Notes: generated by a model from the letters alone, not told the origin. Shown: positions 16,240 through 25,408, counted from the first letter of the stretch. The stretch: 64,000 bases of DNA from Stigmatella aurantiaca DW4/3-1 (GCF_000165485.1 NC_014623.1:7644893-7708892); one strand, 5' to 3'. Numbers and translations are program-made.

Positions 16240-18003
16240 ATGCTCCCAAGGGTTCCCTTCCTCCTGGCTGTCGCGCTCTGCCTCACCGCCTGTCCCAAGG
16301 CGCCGCCCGCCTCTCCCTCTCAGCCTCCCACCGAGGCACAGCACCTCGCCCTCCACGTGAAGGACTTGTCCGCCCAGGCCCAGGCACTGCTGGAGACCCA
16401 GGACCGGCTCGTCTGGGAACACTGGACGGAAGGCAAGCCGGTGGACATCGCCACCACCTACCGGGGCAAGGAAGGGCTCTTCACCGTCGAGAACATCCGG
16501 AAGATCGACCGGCTGCGCCAGCTCACCCAGGACGCTCGCGAGCTGCGCGCCCTCACCGCCCTGCAGTCCCACTTCGCCGGCGAGTACCTCTCGCAGGCCC
16601 TGGCCGAGAACAACGAGGCCATCGCCAACCTGGAGGCCTCGCTCACCTTCCCCGTGGGGGGCCGGGAGGTGCGCTACCGCGACCTGGAGCGGCTGCTGGC
16701 CAACGAGAAGAGCGCGGTGAAACGGCGCGCGCTCGCCGAGGGCGCCCTGCCCGCCCTGGAGCGGCTCAGCCAGTCCCTGCGCCGCCGAGAGGAGCGCACC
16801 GTGGAGCTGGTCAAGGCGCTCGGCTACTCCTCCTATGAGGCCTTCGGCGGAGAGCTGCGTCAGGCGGACCTGGCCCAGCTGAGCATCCTGGCGGAGGAGA
16901 TCCTCCAAGCCACCCAGGAGCCCTATAAGACGGTGATGGAGCGGCTGTCTCAGCGCGAGCTGGCCCTGCCATTCTCCAGCCTCACCCGCGCCGACATTCC
17001 CCGGCTGTTCCGTGCCCGGGAAGTGGAGGACGCCTTCCCCAAGGAGGAGCAGCTCTTGCGGGTCCACACCTCGCTCCAGGGGCTGGGCATCGACCTGAGC
17101 GCGATGCCCAACATCTACATTGATGCCCGGGAACTGGCGCGCAAGAACTCCCGCTCTCTCACGCTCCCCATCGAGGTCCCAGCGGACGTGCGGCTGTCGC
17201 TGAAACCGGGCTCCGGCGTCCTTCAACAGGCGCGGCTGATGCACGAGGTGGGGCACGCGCTGCACTACGGCTTCACCCGCGAGCCCCGCTTCGAGCTGGC
17301 CAAGCTGGGCAACCCCACCGTGGGCGAGGCGTATGCGGCGCTCTTCGAGGATCTGCTGGAGGATCCCGTTTGGCTGGAGGAGCACGCCGGGGTCCGGGGA
17401 GAGGCCCGCGCGCAGTACCTGGCGGCCTCCAGCGCGCACAAGCTGTTCCTCATCCGCCGCGCCGCCGGGCGGCTGCTCTATCAGCTCGAGCTCCATCGCC
17501 GGACGGACATCGAGCCCCGCGAGCTGTACCGCGCCATCATGGAGCGCACGGACGCCATCCCCATGAGGCCCGAGGACGAGGCGCGCTACCTGGTGGACCA
17601 GGAGGATTTCTTCCAGTCCGCGGACAGCTTCCGGGCCTGGTTCCTGGCAGGCCAGCTCCAGGGGCAACTCAAGGGCCGCTTCGGTCCAGCGTGGTGGCGC
17701 AGCACCGAGGCGGGTGAGTTCCTCAAGTCGCTCTGGGCCCACGGCAACGCGCTGTCCGCGCGCGAGGTTTCCCAGGGCATCGGCGAGAAAGGCCTCTCCC
17801 CCGACGTGCTCCTCCTGCGCCTGGGAACCACCCTTCAGGTGCCCATCACCCTGGACGTGAACCCCGCCACGGAGCCGCCTCCCGCGCCCCCAGCCCCTCC
17901 TGCGCCGGCAGAGCCCACGGCGCCCTCCACTCCTCCAGAGGCACCGGCCCCCGCCTCACCGGGGACACCGGCCTCTCCCCCTTCTCCGGAGACAGGCCCC
18001 TAG
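16240..18003 (+). CDS. M3-like zinc metallopeptidase lipoprotein
   Basis: The 587-aa protein starts with a lipoprotein signal (FLLAVALCLTAC) and is rich in alpha-helix. The metallopeptidase motif HEVGH (His335, Glu336, His339, in RLMHEVGHALHYGF) is followed about 25 residues later by VGEAYAALFEDLLEDP, which would supply the third zinc ligand, as in oligoendopeptidase / M3-like gluzincins. The last ~50 residues are a Pro/Ala-rich tail (APPAPPAPAEPTAP), likely disordered. As a lipoprotein it would act in the periplasm or at the outer membrane, unlike cytosolic M3 enzymes. The ATG at 16240 directly precedes the signal peptide. Confidence 0.8.
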   Translation: MLPRVPFLLAVALCLTACPKAPPASPSQPPTEAQHLALHVKDLSAQAQALLETQDRLVWEHWTEGKPVDIATTYRGKEGLFTVENIRKIDRLRQLTQDARELRALTALQSHFAGEYLSQALAENNEAIANLEASLTFPVGGREVRYRDLERLLANEKSAVKRRALAEGALPALERLSQSLRRREERTVELVKALGYSSYEAFGGELRQADLAQLSILAEEILQATQEPYKTVMERLSQRELALPFSSLTRADIPRLFRAREVEDAFPKEEQLLRVHTSLQGLGIDLSAMPNIYIDARELARKNSRSLTLPIEVPADVRLSLKPGSGVLQQARLMHEVGHALHYGFTREPRFELAKLGNPTVGEAYAALFEDLLEDPVWLEEHAGVRGEARAQYLAASSAHKLFLIRRAAGRLLYQLELHRRTDIEPRELYRAIMERTDAIPMRPEDEARYLVDQEDFFQSADSFRAWFLAGQLQGQLKGRFGPAWWRSTEAGEFLKSLWAHGNALSAREVSQGIGEKGLSPDVLLLRLGTTLQVPITLDVNPATEPPPAPPAPPAPAEPTAPSTPPEAPAPASPGTPASPPSPETGP

Positions 18004-18034
18004 GCCGTTCCCCGGACACGAGGGCCTCGGCCCC

Positions 18035-18592
18035 TCAAGGCGCTTTCAGCGTGCGGAAGGTGATCGAATACCGCTCCTGTTTCACGGCGGGAATGCTGTG
18101 CTGCCACGTGCTCCGGGACTCGCCTCCCAGGACGTAGGCCGAGCGCGGCGCGAGCTCCAGCGCGTACGTGCGCCGCGCCTCGCCCTGATCACGCTGGAAG
18201 CGCATCCGGCACGCGCCTCCCAGCGACACCCCCACCACCTGATGGCCGAACATGGGCGCGTCCCGGTGCCAGCCGATGGCCGCCCCCGGCGGGTATTCGT
18301 TCAGCAAGGCCTCCACGAGCTGCTCGGGCAACTCGCCCATCAGCTCCGCGCACCGGTTCCTCAACGGCAACAGAAAGTCCGGCATGGCCGGCCCGGGCTC
18401 GACCTTCAAGCTCTCGTATCCGTAGAGCCAGCCGAAGTGCGCCGTGCGCCGCTTCGCCACCTGGCCCCGCATGCGAATCTCCGAGAAGGTCAGGCCGCGC
18501 AGGTGCTCCAGGAGCCGCGCTTCCTCGGAGTCCGTGAGGAAATCCGGAACATAGAGGAGCCCCTCTGGCCGCTCCTCTTCCTGTCCAGTCAT
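18035..18592 (-). CDS. AlkB-like 2OG-Fe(II) dioxygenase
   Basis: The protein of 185 aa carries the complete AlkB active site: His109 and Asp111 (IGWHRDAP), His165 (TWQHSIP), Arg174 and Arg180 (QERYSITFR) for iron and 2-oxoglutarate, plus NEYPPGAAIGWH and LGGACRMRF. Family members oxidatively remove alkyl lesions from nucleic acids or act on tRNA or protein. The ATG at 18592 (MTGQEEERPEG) is preferred; upstream in-frame ATGs at 18601 and 18628 add only unconserved residues. It converges on the metallopeptidase gene with a 31-bp gap. Confidence 0.88.
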   Translation of the reverse strand: MTGQEEERPEGLLYVPDFLTDSEEARLLEHLRGLTFSEIRMRGQVAKRRTAHFGWLYGYESLKVEPGPAMPDFLLPLRNRCAELMGELPEQLVEALLNEYPPGAAIGWHRDAPMFGHQVVGVSLGGACRMRFQRDQGEARRTYALELAPRSAYVLGGESRSTWQHSIPAVKQERYSITFRTLKAP

Positions 18593-18680
18593 GACGCCCA
18601 TCCCTGTGAAACACTCCTGAGGACTCACCCCCTGGAAGCATAGGGATGGGCTCTGCCCACCGCACCCGCGAAGAAGCTCG

Positions 18681-19892
18681 TCAGTAATTCGTGTAGAGCA
18701 GCCGGTTGGACGAGCCCGCGGGCACCCCCGTCAACACCCCTGGCGTGGCGTTGTTGAGGATGGCCGAGCCCACCGCGGCGGACGAGGATCCCGGGTTTCC
18801 CTGAAGATAGAGCGCCACCACGCCCGTCACGAAGGCGCTGGCGACGCTGGACCCGCTGAGCGTCTGGTACGCGGTATCGCTCGTGTACCAGGCCGCGGTC
18901 GCCGTACCGGGCGCGTAGAAATCCACGCAAGGGCCGTAGTTCGACGAGGCAGCAACGCTGTCGCTCACGGAACTCGAGCCCACCGTGATGGCCTGGGGCA
19001 CGCGGGCCGGCGAGTAGTTGCATGCATTCGAGGCACTGCTTCCCGCGGGGACGACGACCGGGACGCCCGCGTTGATGAGGTTCACCACCGCGTTGTCCAG
19101 CGCCGTGGACGCAGCCCCGCCGAGGGGAAGGTGGGCTACCGCCGGCTTGATGTGGTTGGACGCGACCCAATTCAGCCCCGCGATGACCAGGGACGTGGTG
19201 GTGGCGCCCTGGCAATCGAGGACCCGGACCGACCAGAGCTTGACCGCCTTGGCCACGCCATATTGCGTGCCGCCCACAATCCCCGCCGAGTGCGTCCCCA
19301 CCCCCTGGCAGTCGCTGGCATCCCCGCCCGGGGTGATCGCGTCGTAGCCCGTCACGGCCCGGTTGACCTGAAACTCGACGTGCGACTTCCGGATGCCGGT
19401 GGCAAAGATGTACGCGTTCACGCCCGCCCCCGTCAGGGAGTAGGAGAAGGTGCCATCGAGCGGCAAGTAGCGCTGATTGATCCGATCCAGCCCCGCGCTC
19501 GTCGTCGGCTGGACCGCCTGGAGCGTGAAGCCCTCCTTCTCCTCCTGGAAGAGTCCATCCTCTTCGACGAGCGCCACGCTGGGATGACGCGCCAGGGACT
19601 TCGCGGCGGCTTCGGACATGCGGACGGCAAAGCCCCGTGCCACGCTCGTGTAGACCTCGAAGACCTCACCGCCATACCGGTGCGCGAGCTGCGTCGACAG
19701 GGCTGCCACCTCGCCTGTCCCTTCCTTGAGCATCACGAGGTACTGCCCAGGAACAGCCCGGTCCGACCGCACGAAGTGCTCCACGGTGCCCACTGGCGAG
19801 GACGGGACCTGCTCCTCGGCCGGCAGGTCCTGGCCGCAGGCCACCAGTGACAACAGCGACAGGCTCATCAACCGCTTCTTCGAGATCCACAT
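18681..19892 (-). CDS. Catalytically degenerate subtilase (S8-fold) lipoprotein
   Basis: The 403-aa protein has a lipoprotein signal ending in LVAC (Cys19), an inhibitor-I9-like prodomain (about 45-118: VPGQYLVMLKEG ... VEEDGLF), and a proteinase K/aqualysin-type S8 domain (about 130-403) with GVAKAVKLWSVRVLDCQG, NYSPARVPQAITVGSS and SNYGPCVDFYAPGT. Catalytic residues are largely lost: Ala164 replaces Asp (YIFATGI instead of YVIDTGI), Val198 replaces His (GVGTHSAG instead of GHGTHVAG), and Ser285 replaces the oxyanion Asn (PAGSS). Only the nucleophile Ser349 remains (SGSSVAS). The frame is intact with no stops, so it is probably an expressed pseudoenzyme with a binding role rather than a decayed gene. 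Confidence 0.85.
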   Translation of the reverse strand: MWISKKRLMSLSLLSLVACGQDLPAEEQVPSSPVGTVEHFVRSDRAVPGQYLVMLKEGTGEVAALSTQLAHRYGGEVFEVYTSVARGFAVRMSEAAAKSLARHPSVALVEEDGLFQEEKEGFTLQAVQPTTSAGLDRINQRYLPLDGTFSYSLTGAGVNAYIFATGIRKSHVEFQVNRAVTGYDAITPGGDASDCQGVGTHSAGIVGGTQYGVAKAVKLWSVRVLDCQGATTTSLVIAGLNWVASNHIKPAVAHLPLGGAASTALDNAVVNLINAGVPVVVPAGSSASNACNYSPARVPQAITVGSSSVSDSVAASSNYGPCVDFYAPGTATAAWYTSDTAYQTLSGSSVASAFVTGVVALYLQGNPGSSSAAVGSAILNNATPGVLTGVPAGSSNRLLYTNY

Positions 19893-19961
19893 GGGGCGAC
19901 TCCCGGAGGCAAAGGGGGTTCGCCCATCTTGAGGGGGAGCCGTAAAAGCCGACAAGGTTGA

Positions 19962-19999
19962 AAATGCAAAGGCCCCCACCGTTTTCACGATGGAGGCCT
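19962..19999 (-). terminator. Rho-independent terminator of the SPFH gene
   Basis: Reading the minus strand, a 13-bp stem (19987-19999 with 19970-19982, two G-U pairs) is closed by a GAAA tetraloop and followed by TTTGCATTTTC. It lies 28 bp after the SPFH gene stop and upstream of the subtilase-like gene. Confidence 0.85.
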
Positions 20000-20026
20000 C
20001 CTGGCGCAAACGCGTGGGTTCCGCGG

Positions 20027-21082
20027 TTACAGGAGCTTCATCAGCTCCGCGCGCTTGGCGCTGTACTCATCGTCGGAGAGGACGCCTGCCTTGTGCAGCT
20101 CGTGCAACTCCTTCAGGCGCTGCGCCGGAGAGCGGGCCTCCCCACCCCCCGCGGCCTCGGGAACCGGGCCCTGAGGCGCCTGGCGCGCCTGCTGCTGGTT
20201 GTTCGCGAACATCTGGGCCATGCCCATGCCCATGCCAAGGCCCATGCCCTGGAGCGCGCCATCCGAGCCGCTGCCGTGGCCGCCGCCCTTGGCCATGCCC
20301 TCGGATGCGCCCAGCATCGCCTGCCCCTGCGCGTATTGATTGAAGCCGCCCGCCAGGCGCGAGTAGGCCGCGTCCTTGGAGAACTTCTTGAGCGTGGCCT
20401 CGTCCTCTTCCTTGATGCTCACGTGGAAGTTGCCCATGCGCACCACGGTGAGCCCGTAGCTGTCCACATGCGGCTTGAGACCGCCGATGACCTCGGTTTC
20501 GATCTCCTCGGTGTACGCGCCGCTCGTCACGTCCAGCAGCGGCCAACGCTTCTTCACCAGCAGCTCGGCGATGCGGTCGCGCGTCACCTTGAGCACCTGG
20601 CTCTTGAACCACCCCACGAAGTCTTCGTTGCTGGAGCGGCCCATGCCCACCAGGCCCACCACCAGCCGCTCCGGCTCGGTCACCCGGATGGAGAAGTCGC
20701 CGTACACCATGGTGCCGATGCCCAGACCCGTCTCCGGATCGCGCACATCGCCAATGGGTCCGCCGAACTTCACCCCCGTGTGCTCGCGCGTGGAGACGAA
20801 GAAGATCTCCGAGATGAAGAGGTCACCTCCGGTGAACTTCTCCAGGAGCCTGGACAAGAACGGGATGTTCTTCGTGTCCAGCTGGTGGCGCCCCGGCCCC
20901 AGCTTGCCCTCGACCTTGCCGTCCTTGACGAAGAGCGCGACCTCGTCCGCGTCGACGGTGAGCTGCGTCAGCATCCGGACGTTCTTCTCCGGATACTTGT
21001 AGATGATCTCTCCCTTGGCCTCGTCCGCGCGGGCAATGAAGTTGCGCTTCGTCTCGCCTTTGATCGTGTCGAAAAGACCCAT
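20027..21082 (-). CDS. SPFH domain protein with C-terminal SHOCT motif
   Basis: The 351-aa protein begins MGLFDTIKGE and carries an SPFH/Band-7-like (YdjI/virion-core-like) domain over about residues 25-240, then a Gly/Met/Gln-rich linker (GMGLGMGMGMAQMF), and ends in a SHOCT module (RLKELHELHKAGVLSDDEY...KRAELMKLL). SPFH proteins scaffold membrane microdomains or oligomeric assemblies; SHOCT is a short C-terminal oligomerisation-like motif. No transmembrane segment is evident, so it is probably cytosolic or peripheral. It has its own terminator and a 178-bp upstream gap, suggesting a single-gene unit. The specific function is unknown. Confidence 0.85.
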   Translation of the reverse strand: MGLFDTIKGETKRNFIARADEAKGEIIYKYPEKNVRMLTQLTVDADEVALFVKDGKVEGKLGPGRHQLDTKNIPFLSRLLEKFTGGDLFISEIFFVSTREHTGVKFGGPIGDVRDPETGLGIGTMVYGDFSIRVTEPERLVVGLVGMGRSSNEDFVGWFKSQVLKVTRDRIAELLVKKRWPLLDVTSGAYTEEIETEVIGGLKPHVDSYGLTVVRMGNFHVSIKEEDEATLKKFSKDAAYSRLAGGFNQYAQGQAMLGASEGMAKGGGHGSGSDGALQGMGLGMGMGMAQMFANNQQQARQAPQGPVPEAAGGGEARSPAQRLKELHELHKAGVLSDDEYSAKRAELMKLL

Positions 21083-21260
21083 CTTGCTCGCTTCGCCTCC
21101 GTCCGGACCGCGTCACCTGTAAGAACCCACGCCGCCGTGCCTTCCATACGGATAGCGGCCAGGGGCATTGCATGCTCGCCCTTCGGGCGGGCTTCTGCCT
21201 ACCCGCAAGATGCCAGTTTTACTCGGAATTGCCTAGCCGACCGGCGAAGCAGCCCCCCGC

Positions 21261-22061
21261 TCAGCCCCACCGGCTGATGAGCCGCTCACGGTCCAACAGC
21301 CGGATGCTGGCCAGCAGGAGCACCCCATCCAGCACGAGCACCACGAGGCCCTGCAGGGCGTAATAGCCCACCCCGGCATTGAGCCACCCCGCCACCTGCC
21401 CTCCCACCAGCCCCACCAGCGGCAGCACCACCAAGGCCGAGAGCTGTTGGGCCGTGCGCGCCTCGGACACGCGCGCCGAGAGCAGCACCGCCACCCCGTT
21501 GCCAAAGAAGGCGAACAGGGGCGCGAGCACGAAGATGCCAAAGGTCCACAGGACGTTGGGCATCAACGGCCCTTGCACCAGGGGCCACGCCACCACGTCC
21601 ACCCCCACGCAGAACACCGCGAAGGCCAGCCAGGAGATGCCCACCGCGGGCACGAGCGAGGCGAGGCTCTTGCCCGCCACCAGCTCGGCGGCGGTCACCG
21701 GCGAGGCCAGCAGGGGCTCCAGCGTGCGCCGCTCCTTCTCTCCCGCCACGCTCTGCGAGGAGATGAGGATGGGGACAAAGACCGGCATGACCAGGAACAT
21801 CCCGAACCAGTCGGTGAGCGTCTTGTCGATGAGGAACATCGCCGCGCTCTCCCCGAGGAGAAGGTCCTGGTTGTAGTAGTGGGCGATGACCCGCAGGTTG
21901 GGGTCATCCGGGCGCGCCGCATACGCCCACACCACGCCGATGGGGACCAGGACGAACACCAGGGGCAGCACCCCCATGGACAAGAGCAGCCCCACGTTCT
22001 TGCGCAGGTCCAGGAAGTCCTTCCAGAAGATGGCCAGGGCGCGCTTCGGCCGGAATGCCAT
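21261..22061 (-). CDS. ABC transporter permease (ABC-2 / NatB-like)
   Basis: The 266-aa membrane protein starts MAFRPKRALAIFWKDFLDLRKN, followed by a hydrophobic segment, a large extracytoplasmic loop, and the conserved SVAGEKERRTLEPLLASPVTAAELVAGK loop typical of ABC-2 permeases (NatB/YhaP type). Several more hydrophobic helices follow. It would form the exporter with the ATPase encoded 2 bp upstream. The ATG at 22059-22061 follows a GGGGAGGG site with suitable spacing; the longer open frame upstream to 22649 merely overlaps the ATPase gene. The substrate is unknown; the adjacent GT39 gene hints at envelope processes but this is inference. Confidence 0.88.
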   Translation of the reverse strand: MAFRPKRALAIFWKDFLDLRKNVGLLLSMGVLPLVFVLVPIGVVWAYAARPDDPNLRVIAHYYNQDLLLGESAAMFLIDKTLTDWFGMFLVMPVFVPILISSQSVAGEKERRTLEPLLASPVTAAELVAGKSLASLVPAVGISWLAFAVFCVGVDVVAWPLVQGPLMPNVLWTFGIFVLAPLFAFFGNGVAVLLSARVSEARTAQQLSALVVLPLVGLVGGQVAGWLNAGVGYYALQGLVVLVLDGVLLLASIRLLDRERLISRWG

Positions 22062-22063
22062 GC

Positions 22064-22996
22064 TCACACCCTCCCCTGCCGGATGAGTTCCAGGTAGACC
22101 TCTTCGAGCGGCCGGTGCGCGGGAATGGCGCTGAGCACCCGCGCGCCCGCGTTCACCAGGCACGCCAGCACCTCCGGCGCCTGGGACTCCTCGGTGAGCA
22201 GCACCCGGAGCTTGCCTCCCTCGCTCAGCACGTTGGGCTTGAACGGCAGCGCCATCACCACCGGCCGGAAACGCTCCGCCTCCCCCTCCACCCGCACCTC
22301 CAGCGACTGCCCCGCGCGCCGCAGCTCGCCCAGCGGGGCCAGCGCCAGCAACCGGCCCTGGATGACGGCGACGCGCGAGCACAGCCGCTCCACCTCTCCC
22401 AGGTTGTGCGAACAGAGCACGATGGTGCGCCCCTCCGTGGCCAGCTCCGCCACCGCGTCCCTCACCACGCGCGCCGACTCCGGATCCAAGCCGGACGTGG
22501 GCTCGTCCAGGAAGATGACCTGGGGGTCGTGCACGAGCGTGCGCACGATGGCCAGCTTCTGGCGCATGCCCTTGGAGAACCCTCCGCAGGCATCGTTCTC
22601 CCGTCCCGCCAGCCCGAAGCGCTCCAGATAGGACTGGACCCGGGGCCATGCCGCCGCCTCGTTCAGCTCGTGCATCTTCATGAAGAAGCGCAAGTTCTCC
22701 CGCGCCGTCAGCCGGTCATACAGCCCGGGCTGCTCCGTGAGCAGCCCCACCGCGCCTCTCAACGCCTCGCCGCCGGTCCGGATGGAGTGGCCTCCCACCG
22801 TGGCCTCGCCCTCGGAGGGCTGGAGCAGCCCGGTGAGCATGCGCACCGTGGTGGTCTTCCCCGCCCCGTTGGGACCCAGCAAGCCGAACACCTCACCGGG
22901 CAGAACGTCGAACGTCAGTCCTTCCACCGCCGGGCGCGTACCGAACCGCTTGGCGAGTCCCCGGACTTGAATGCCACCCACCCGAACGCCGCTCAA
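22064..22996 (-). CDS. ABC transporter ATP-binding protein
   Basis: The 310-aa protein has a full nucleotide-binding domain: Walker A (LLGPNGAGKTTT), Q-loop region (VGLLTEQPGL), an ABC signature variant (GGFSKGMRQKLA), Walker B (VIFLDEPTSGLDP) and switch His (LCSHNLGEVE). A C-terminal extension of about 80 residues is typical of CcmA/NatA-type exporter ATPases. It partners with the permease directly downstream (2-bp gap), and its start overlaps the end of the GT39 gene by 4 bp, so all three genes probably form one translationally coupled operon. Confidence 0.93.
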   Translation of the reverse strand: MSGVRVGGIQVRGLAKRFGTRPAVEGLTFDVLPGEVFGLLGPNGAGKTTTVRMLTGLLQPSEGEATVGGHSIRTGGEALRGAVGLLTEQPGLYDRLTARENLRFFMKMHELNEAAAWPRVQSYLERFGLAGRENDACGGFSKGMRQKLAIVRTLVHDPQVIFLDEPTSGLDPESARVVRDAVAELATEGRTIVLCSHNLGEVERLCSRVAVIQGRLLALAPLGELRRAGQSLEVRVEGEAERFRPVVMALPFKPNVLSEGGKLRVLLTEESQAPEVLACLVNAGARVLSAIPAHRPLEEVYLELIRQGRV

Positions 22997-25326
22997 TCGA
23001 TGGTCACCAGGATGAACTTGTTGTTGATGTCGCGATCAATGACCTTGACGCTCTTGCCCGCACCCACGGCGTTGCTCAGCACGCTGAGCCGGTTGTGCTC
23101 CACCAGTGCCCACTCGCGGCCCGGCTGGGCAGCGTAGTTGCGCATGCGCGCCGCGGAGTCCCCGCCCCGGAACTGCTCCACCGTGTTGCGCGAGTAGAAC
23201 GTCTCTCCACGCCAGTTCATCATGAACGCGGCGATGGGCTCTCCAGGCTGGCGCTGGCGGTAGTAGCGCCAGAACAGGTCCCGCTGCGTCCAGTGATGGG
23301 ACAGGCTCACCCAGTGGTACCAGTTGAACCAGACCGCGAAGAGCAATGTGAACAGCCAGAAGCTGCCGAAGAGCACGCTCCGCGTCTGCCGGAGGGCCGC
23401 CACCACGCAAAGCCCTCCGCCCAGGGCGAAGGCGAACCCCAGCCCCTTCTTCACATTCACCGGGTCCATGAAGGCCCGCAGCAGCGCGTCCTCGCCGAGC
23501 GGTCCGCGGAACCCCCTCCAGCAGAGCAGCCCCCCCGCGAGGGCGTAGATCGCGGTCAGCAGCCACAACCCCAGGCGCTCCTCGCGGCCCTTGCGCAGGG
23601 CCTGCCAGACGGTGAAGGCCCCCACCACCAGCAGGGCCACCCCGGAGAGCCCCAGCGCGGACATGCTCCCGCGGAGCACCACCGCCGTCAGGGCGCTCGC
23701 CCCGGCCAGCACCAGCAGCATCGCCAGGGCCTGCGCGCTGTAGGACTTCTCCTTCGCGGTGAACGCGTCCAGCGCCAGGTAGGCCCCCACCAGCAACAGC
23801 GCCGTGGCGATCAGATCTCCCATCCACAGCGGCCGGGAGGCGAACAGGACAATGGGCTTGGTGACGAGGTCCGACGGGTACAACCGGTCATAGTTGTAGA
23901 CGAAGAGGTCGGTGAAGTTCTTTGGGTGCTCCGCCAGGTCCTTGCCCACCAGGACGAAGAGGACCAGGCCGAACAGCAGGCTCACCGCGTGCTCGGCGGG
24001 GCCGTCCTGCCACAGCCGGTCGATGAAGAGCGCGATGAGGATGGCCAGCCCCGGCAGGATGGGGAACACATAGTGGTGGAACTTGGTGGCGCTGGAGCCC
24101 AGCAGCCAGAAGGTGAAGGCCACCCACAGCACGGCGATGAGCGCCAGGTGATCCGCCCGGGACTCCGAGCGGAGCTTGAGCCGGGACACGGCCGCGAACG
24201 CGCCCGGCAGCAAGGCCACCCACGGGAAGATGGCGTAGCCGCCCTGCTCGATGAAGTAGATGAAGGTGCCCCCCGGCGTGGTGGTGTGCACCCCCGCCGT
24301 GAGCCGGTTCAGGTGGTCGTGGATGAAGAAGCGGTAGAAGAAGCCCTTGCCCTCGTCATCCACCGCGTCGAACAAGCTCAGGGTGAGGTACCAGGGCACG
24401 GCCACCACGGCGAACACGAGCACCCCGGTCCCCAGCCGCATGCGGAACATCTGGCCCCAGAGCACCGGCATGGGTTGGCGCCCCTCGCGCACGTCCTTGC
24501 GGAAGGCGCGCGACCACACCCACTTCAGGTGCGCCCGGAGCGCCTCCATCTTCCAGGGGATGACCGCCAGCAGCGCGTAGAGGAGCAGGATGACGGCCGG
24601 CAACCCCACGCCCAACAGGCCCTTGGCCAGCGCCGACAGCCCACAGAAGATGTAGAAGGCGTACCACCAGGCGGTCCGGTGCTTCGACGTCTCGTCGAGC
24701 TGGCCAATGAGCGCGCACGCCATGGCGCAGACCAGCGTGGCGACGAACGGCGTATCCGTCACCGTCTGCCGGGTGAGCAGGAAGTACAGCGGCATGGTGG
24801 CCAGCACGAAGCCCGTGGCCAATCCCGCCCGGAGGCTGACGATCCGCGACACCGCCAGGGACAGCAGCGCCACCGCGGCGATGCTCATCAGGGCAAACGG
24901 CGCCCGCATGCCCCACTCGGTGTAGCGGCCCAGCTCGCCCGGCGCGTCCAGGGAGCCCACCATCTTCATCCCCAACGCCTGAAGCCACATCGTCATCGGC
25001 GGCTTGGAGAAGAACCACGCGCTCTCCCAGAAGGGGTACACGTAGTCGTTGCGCTGCACCATCATCCGCGCCACTTCCCCGTAGTGCGTCTCCCAGGGAT
25101 CCCACAGCCCCACCGCGCCCAGGTACGGCAGGAAGAGGAGCGCCGCCAACGCCGAAACCGCCAGCACCACCCGGGCCGTCAACGGCAGTTGCATCCAGCG
25201 CTTCACCCACGCTTCCTCGTGGATGCGCTTGCCGAGCAACACTTCGGCGAAGGTCTCTGCTTGCTGCTTGCCGTCACTCGCCACGGAAAAGGGTGCCTCC
25301 GTCTGGGTCCAGCCCGCGCTCACCAC
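22993..25326 (-). CDS. ArnT-like glycosyltransferase family 39 membrane protein
   Basis: The 777-aa polytopic protein has the GT-C/GT39 N-terminal signature: GLWDPWETHYGEVARMM in the first extracytoplasmic loop, with acidic residues expected to bind the sugar-phosphate carrier, then WFFSKPPMTMWLQALGMK. About a dozen hydrophobic segments follow and a C-terminal soluble extracytoplasmic domain begins near residue 690. Members transfer sugars from polyprenyl-phosphate donors to lipid A, proteins or other envelope targets. It is first in an operon with an ABC exporter (4-bp overlap with the ATPase gene). The acceptor is unknown. Confidence 0.85.
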   Translation of the reverse strand: MVSAGWTQTEAPFSVASDGKQQAETFAEVLLGKRIHEEAWVKRWMQLPLTARVVLAVSALAALLFLPYLGAVGLWDPWETHYGEVARMMVQRNDYVYPFWESAWFFSKPPMTMWLQALGMKMVGSLDAPGELGRYTEWGMRAPFALMSIAAVALLSLAVSRIVSLRAGLATGFVLATMPLYFLLTRQTVTDTPFVATLVCAMACALIGQLDETSKHRTAWWYAFYIFCGLSALAKGLLGVGLPAVILLLYALLAVIPWKMEALRAHLKWVWSRAFRKDVREGRQPMPVLWGQMFRMRLGTGVLVFAVVAVPWYLTLSLFDAVDDEGKGFFYRFFIHDHLNRLTAGVHTTTPGGTFIYFIEQGGYAIFPWVALLPGAFAAVSRLKLRSESRADHLALIAVLWVAFTFWLLGSSATKFHHYVFPILPGLAILIALFIDRLWQDGPAEHAVSLLFGLVLFVLVGKDLAEHPKNFTDLFVYNYDRLYPSDLVTKPIVLFASRPLWMGDLIATALLLVGAYLALDAFTAKEKSYSAQALAMLLVLAGASALTAVVLRGSMSALGLSGVALLVVGAFTVWQALRKGREERLGLWLLTAIYALAGGLLCWRGFRGPLGEDALLRAFMDPVNVKKGLGFAFALGGGLCVVAALRQTRSVLFGSFWLFTLLFAVWFNWYHWVSLSHHWTQRDLFWRYYRQRQPGEPIAAFMMNWRGETFYSRNTVEQFRGGDSAARMRNYAAQPGREWALVEHNRLSVLSNAVGAGKSVKVIDRDINNKFILVTID

Positions 25327-25408
25327 GGGTGCCGGGTCTTATAGCCGCCGTCCGGCCCCTGGTCGACCACCGCCAGAGGCCAAGGCCCCGGCAGCCGCCC
25401 GGGGCGCG

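Noticed and set aside
15202-17742. Long minus-strand frame extending the EpmA-like gene to 846 codons
   Set aside because: The first ~510 codons are antisense to the metallopeptidase lipoprotein and have no protein-like features; homology begins at MPNPVQWR (16209).
21160-21215. GCCCTTCGGGC hairpin between the SPFH and permease genes as a terminator
   Set aside because: It is a short stem with a TTCG loop but without a clear T-run on the minus strand; left unassigned.
21261-22649. Permease frame extended to 462 codons
   Set aside because: The extension overlaps the ATPase gene out of frame and is Gly/Ala/Arg-rich noise; the ABC-2 permease starts at 22061 behind a good ribosome-binding site.
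23095-25344. 749-codon plus-strand frame opposite the GT39 gene
   Set aside because: Its composition (Gln/His/Arg/Glu-rich) is typical of antisense to a hydrophobic membrane protein; there is no start signal or domain.
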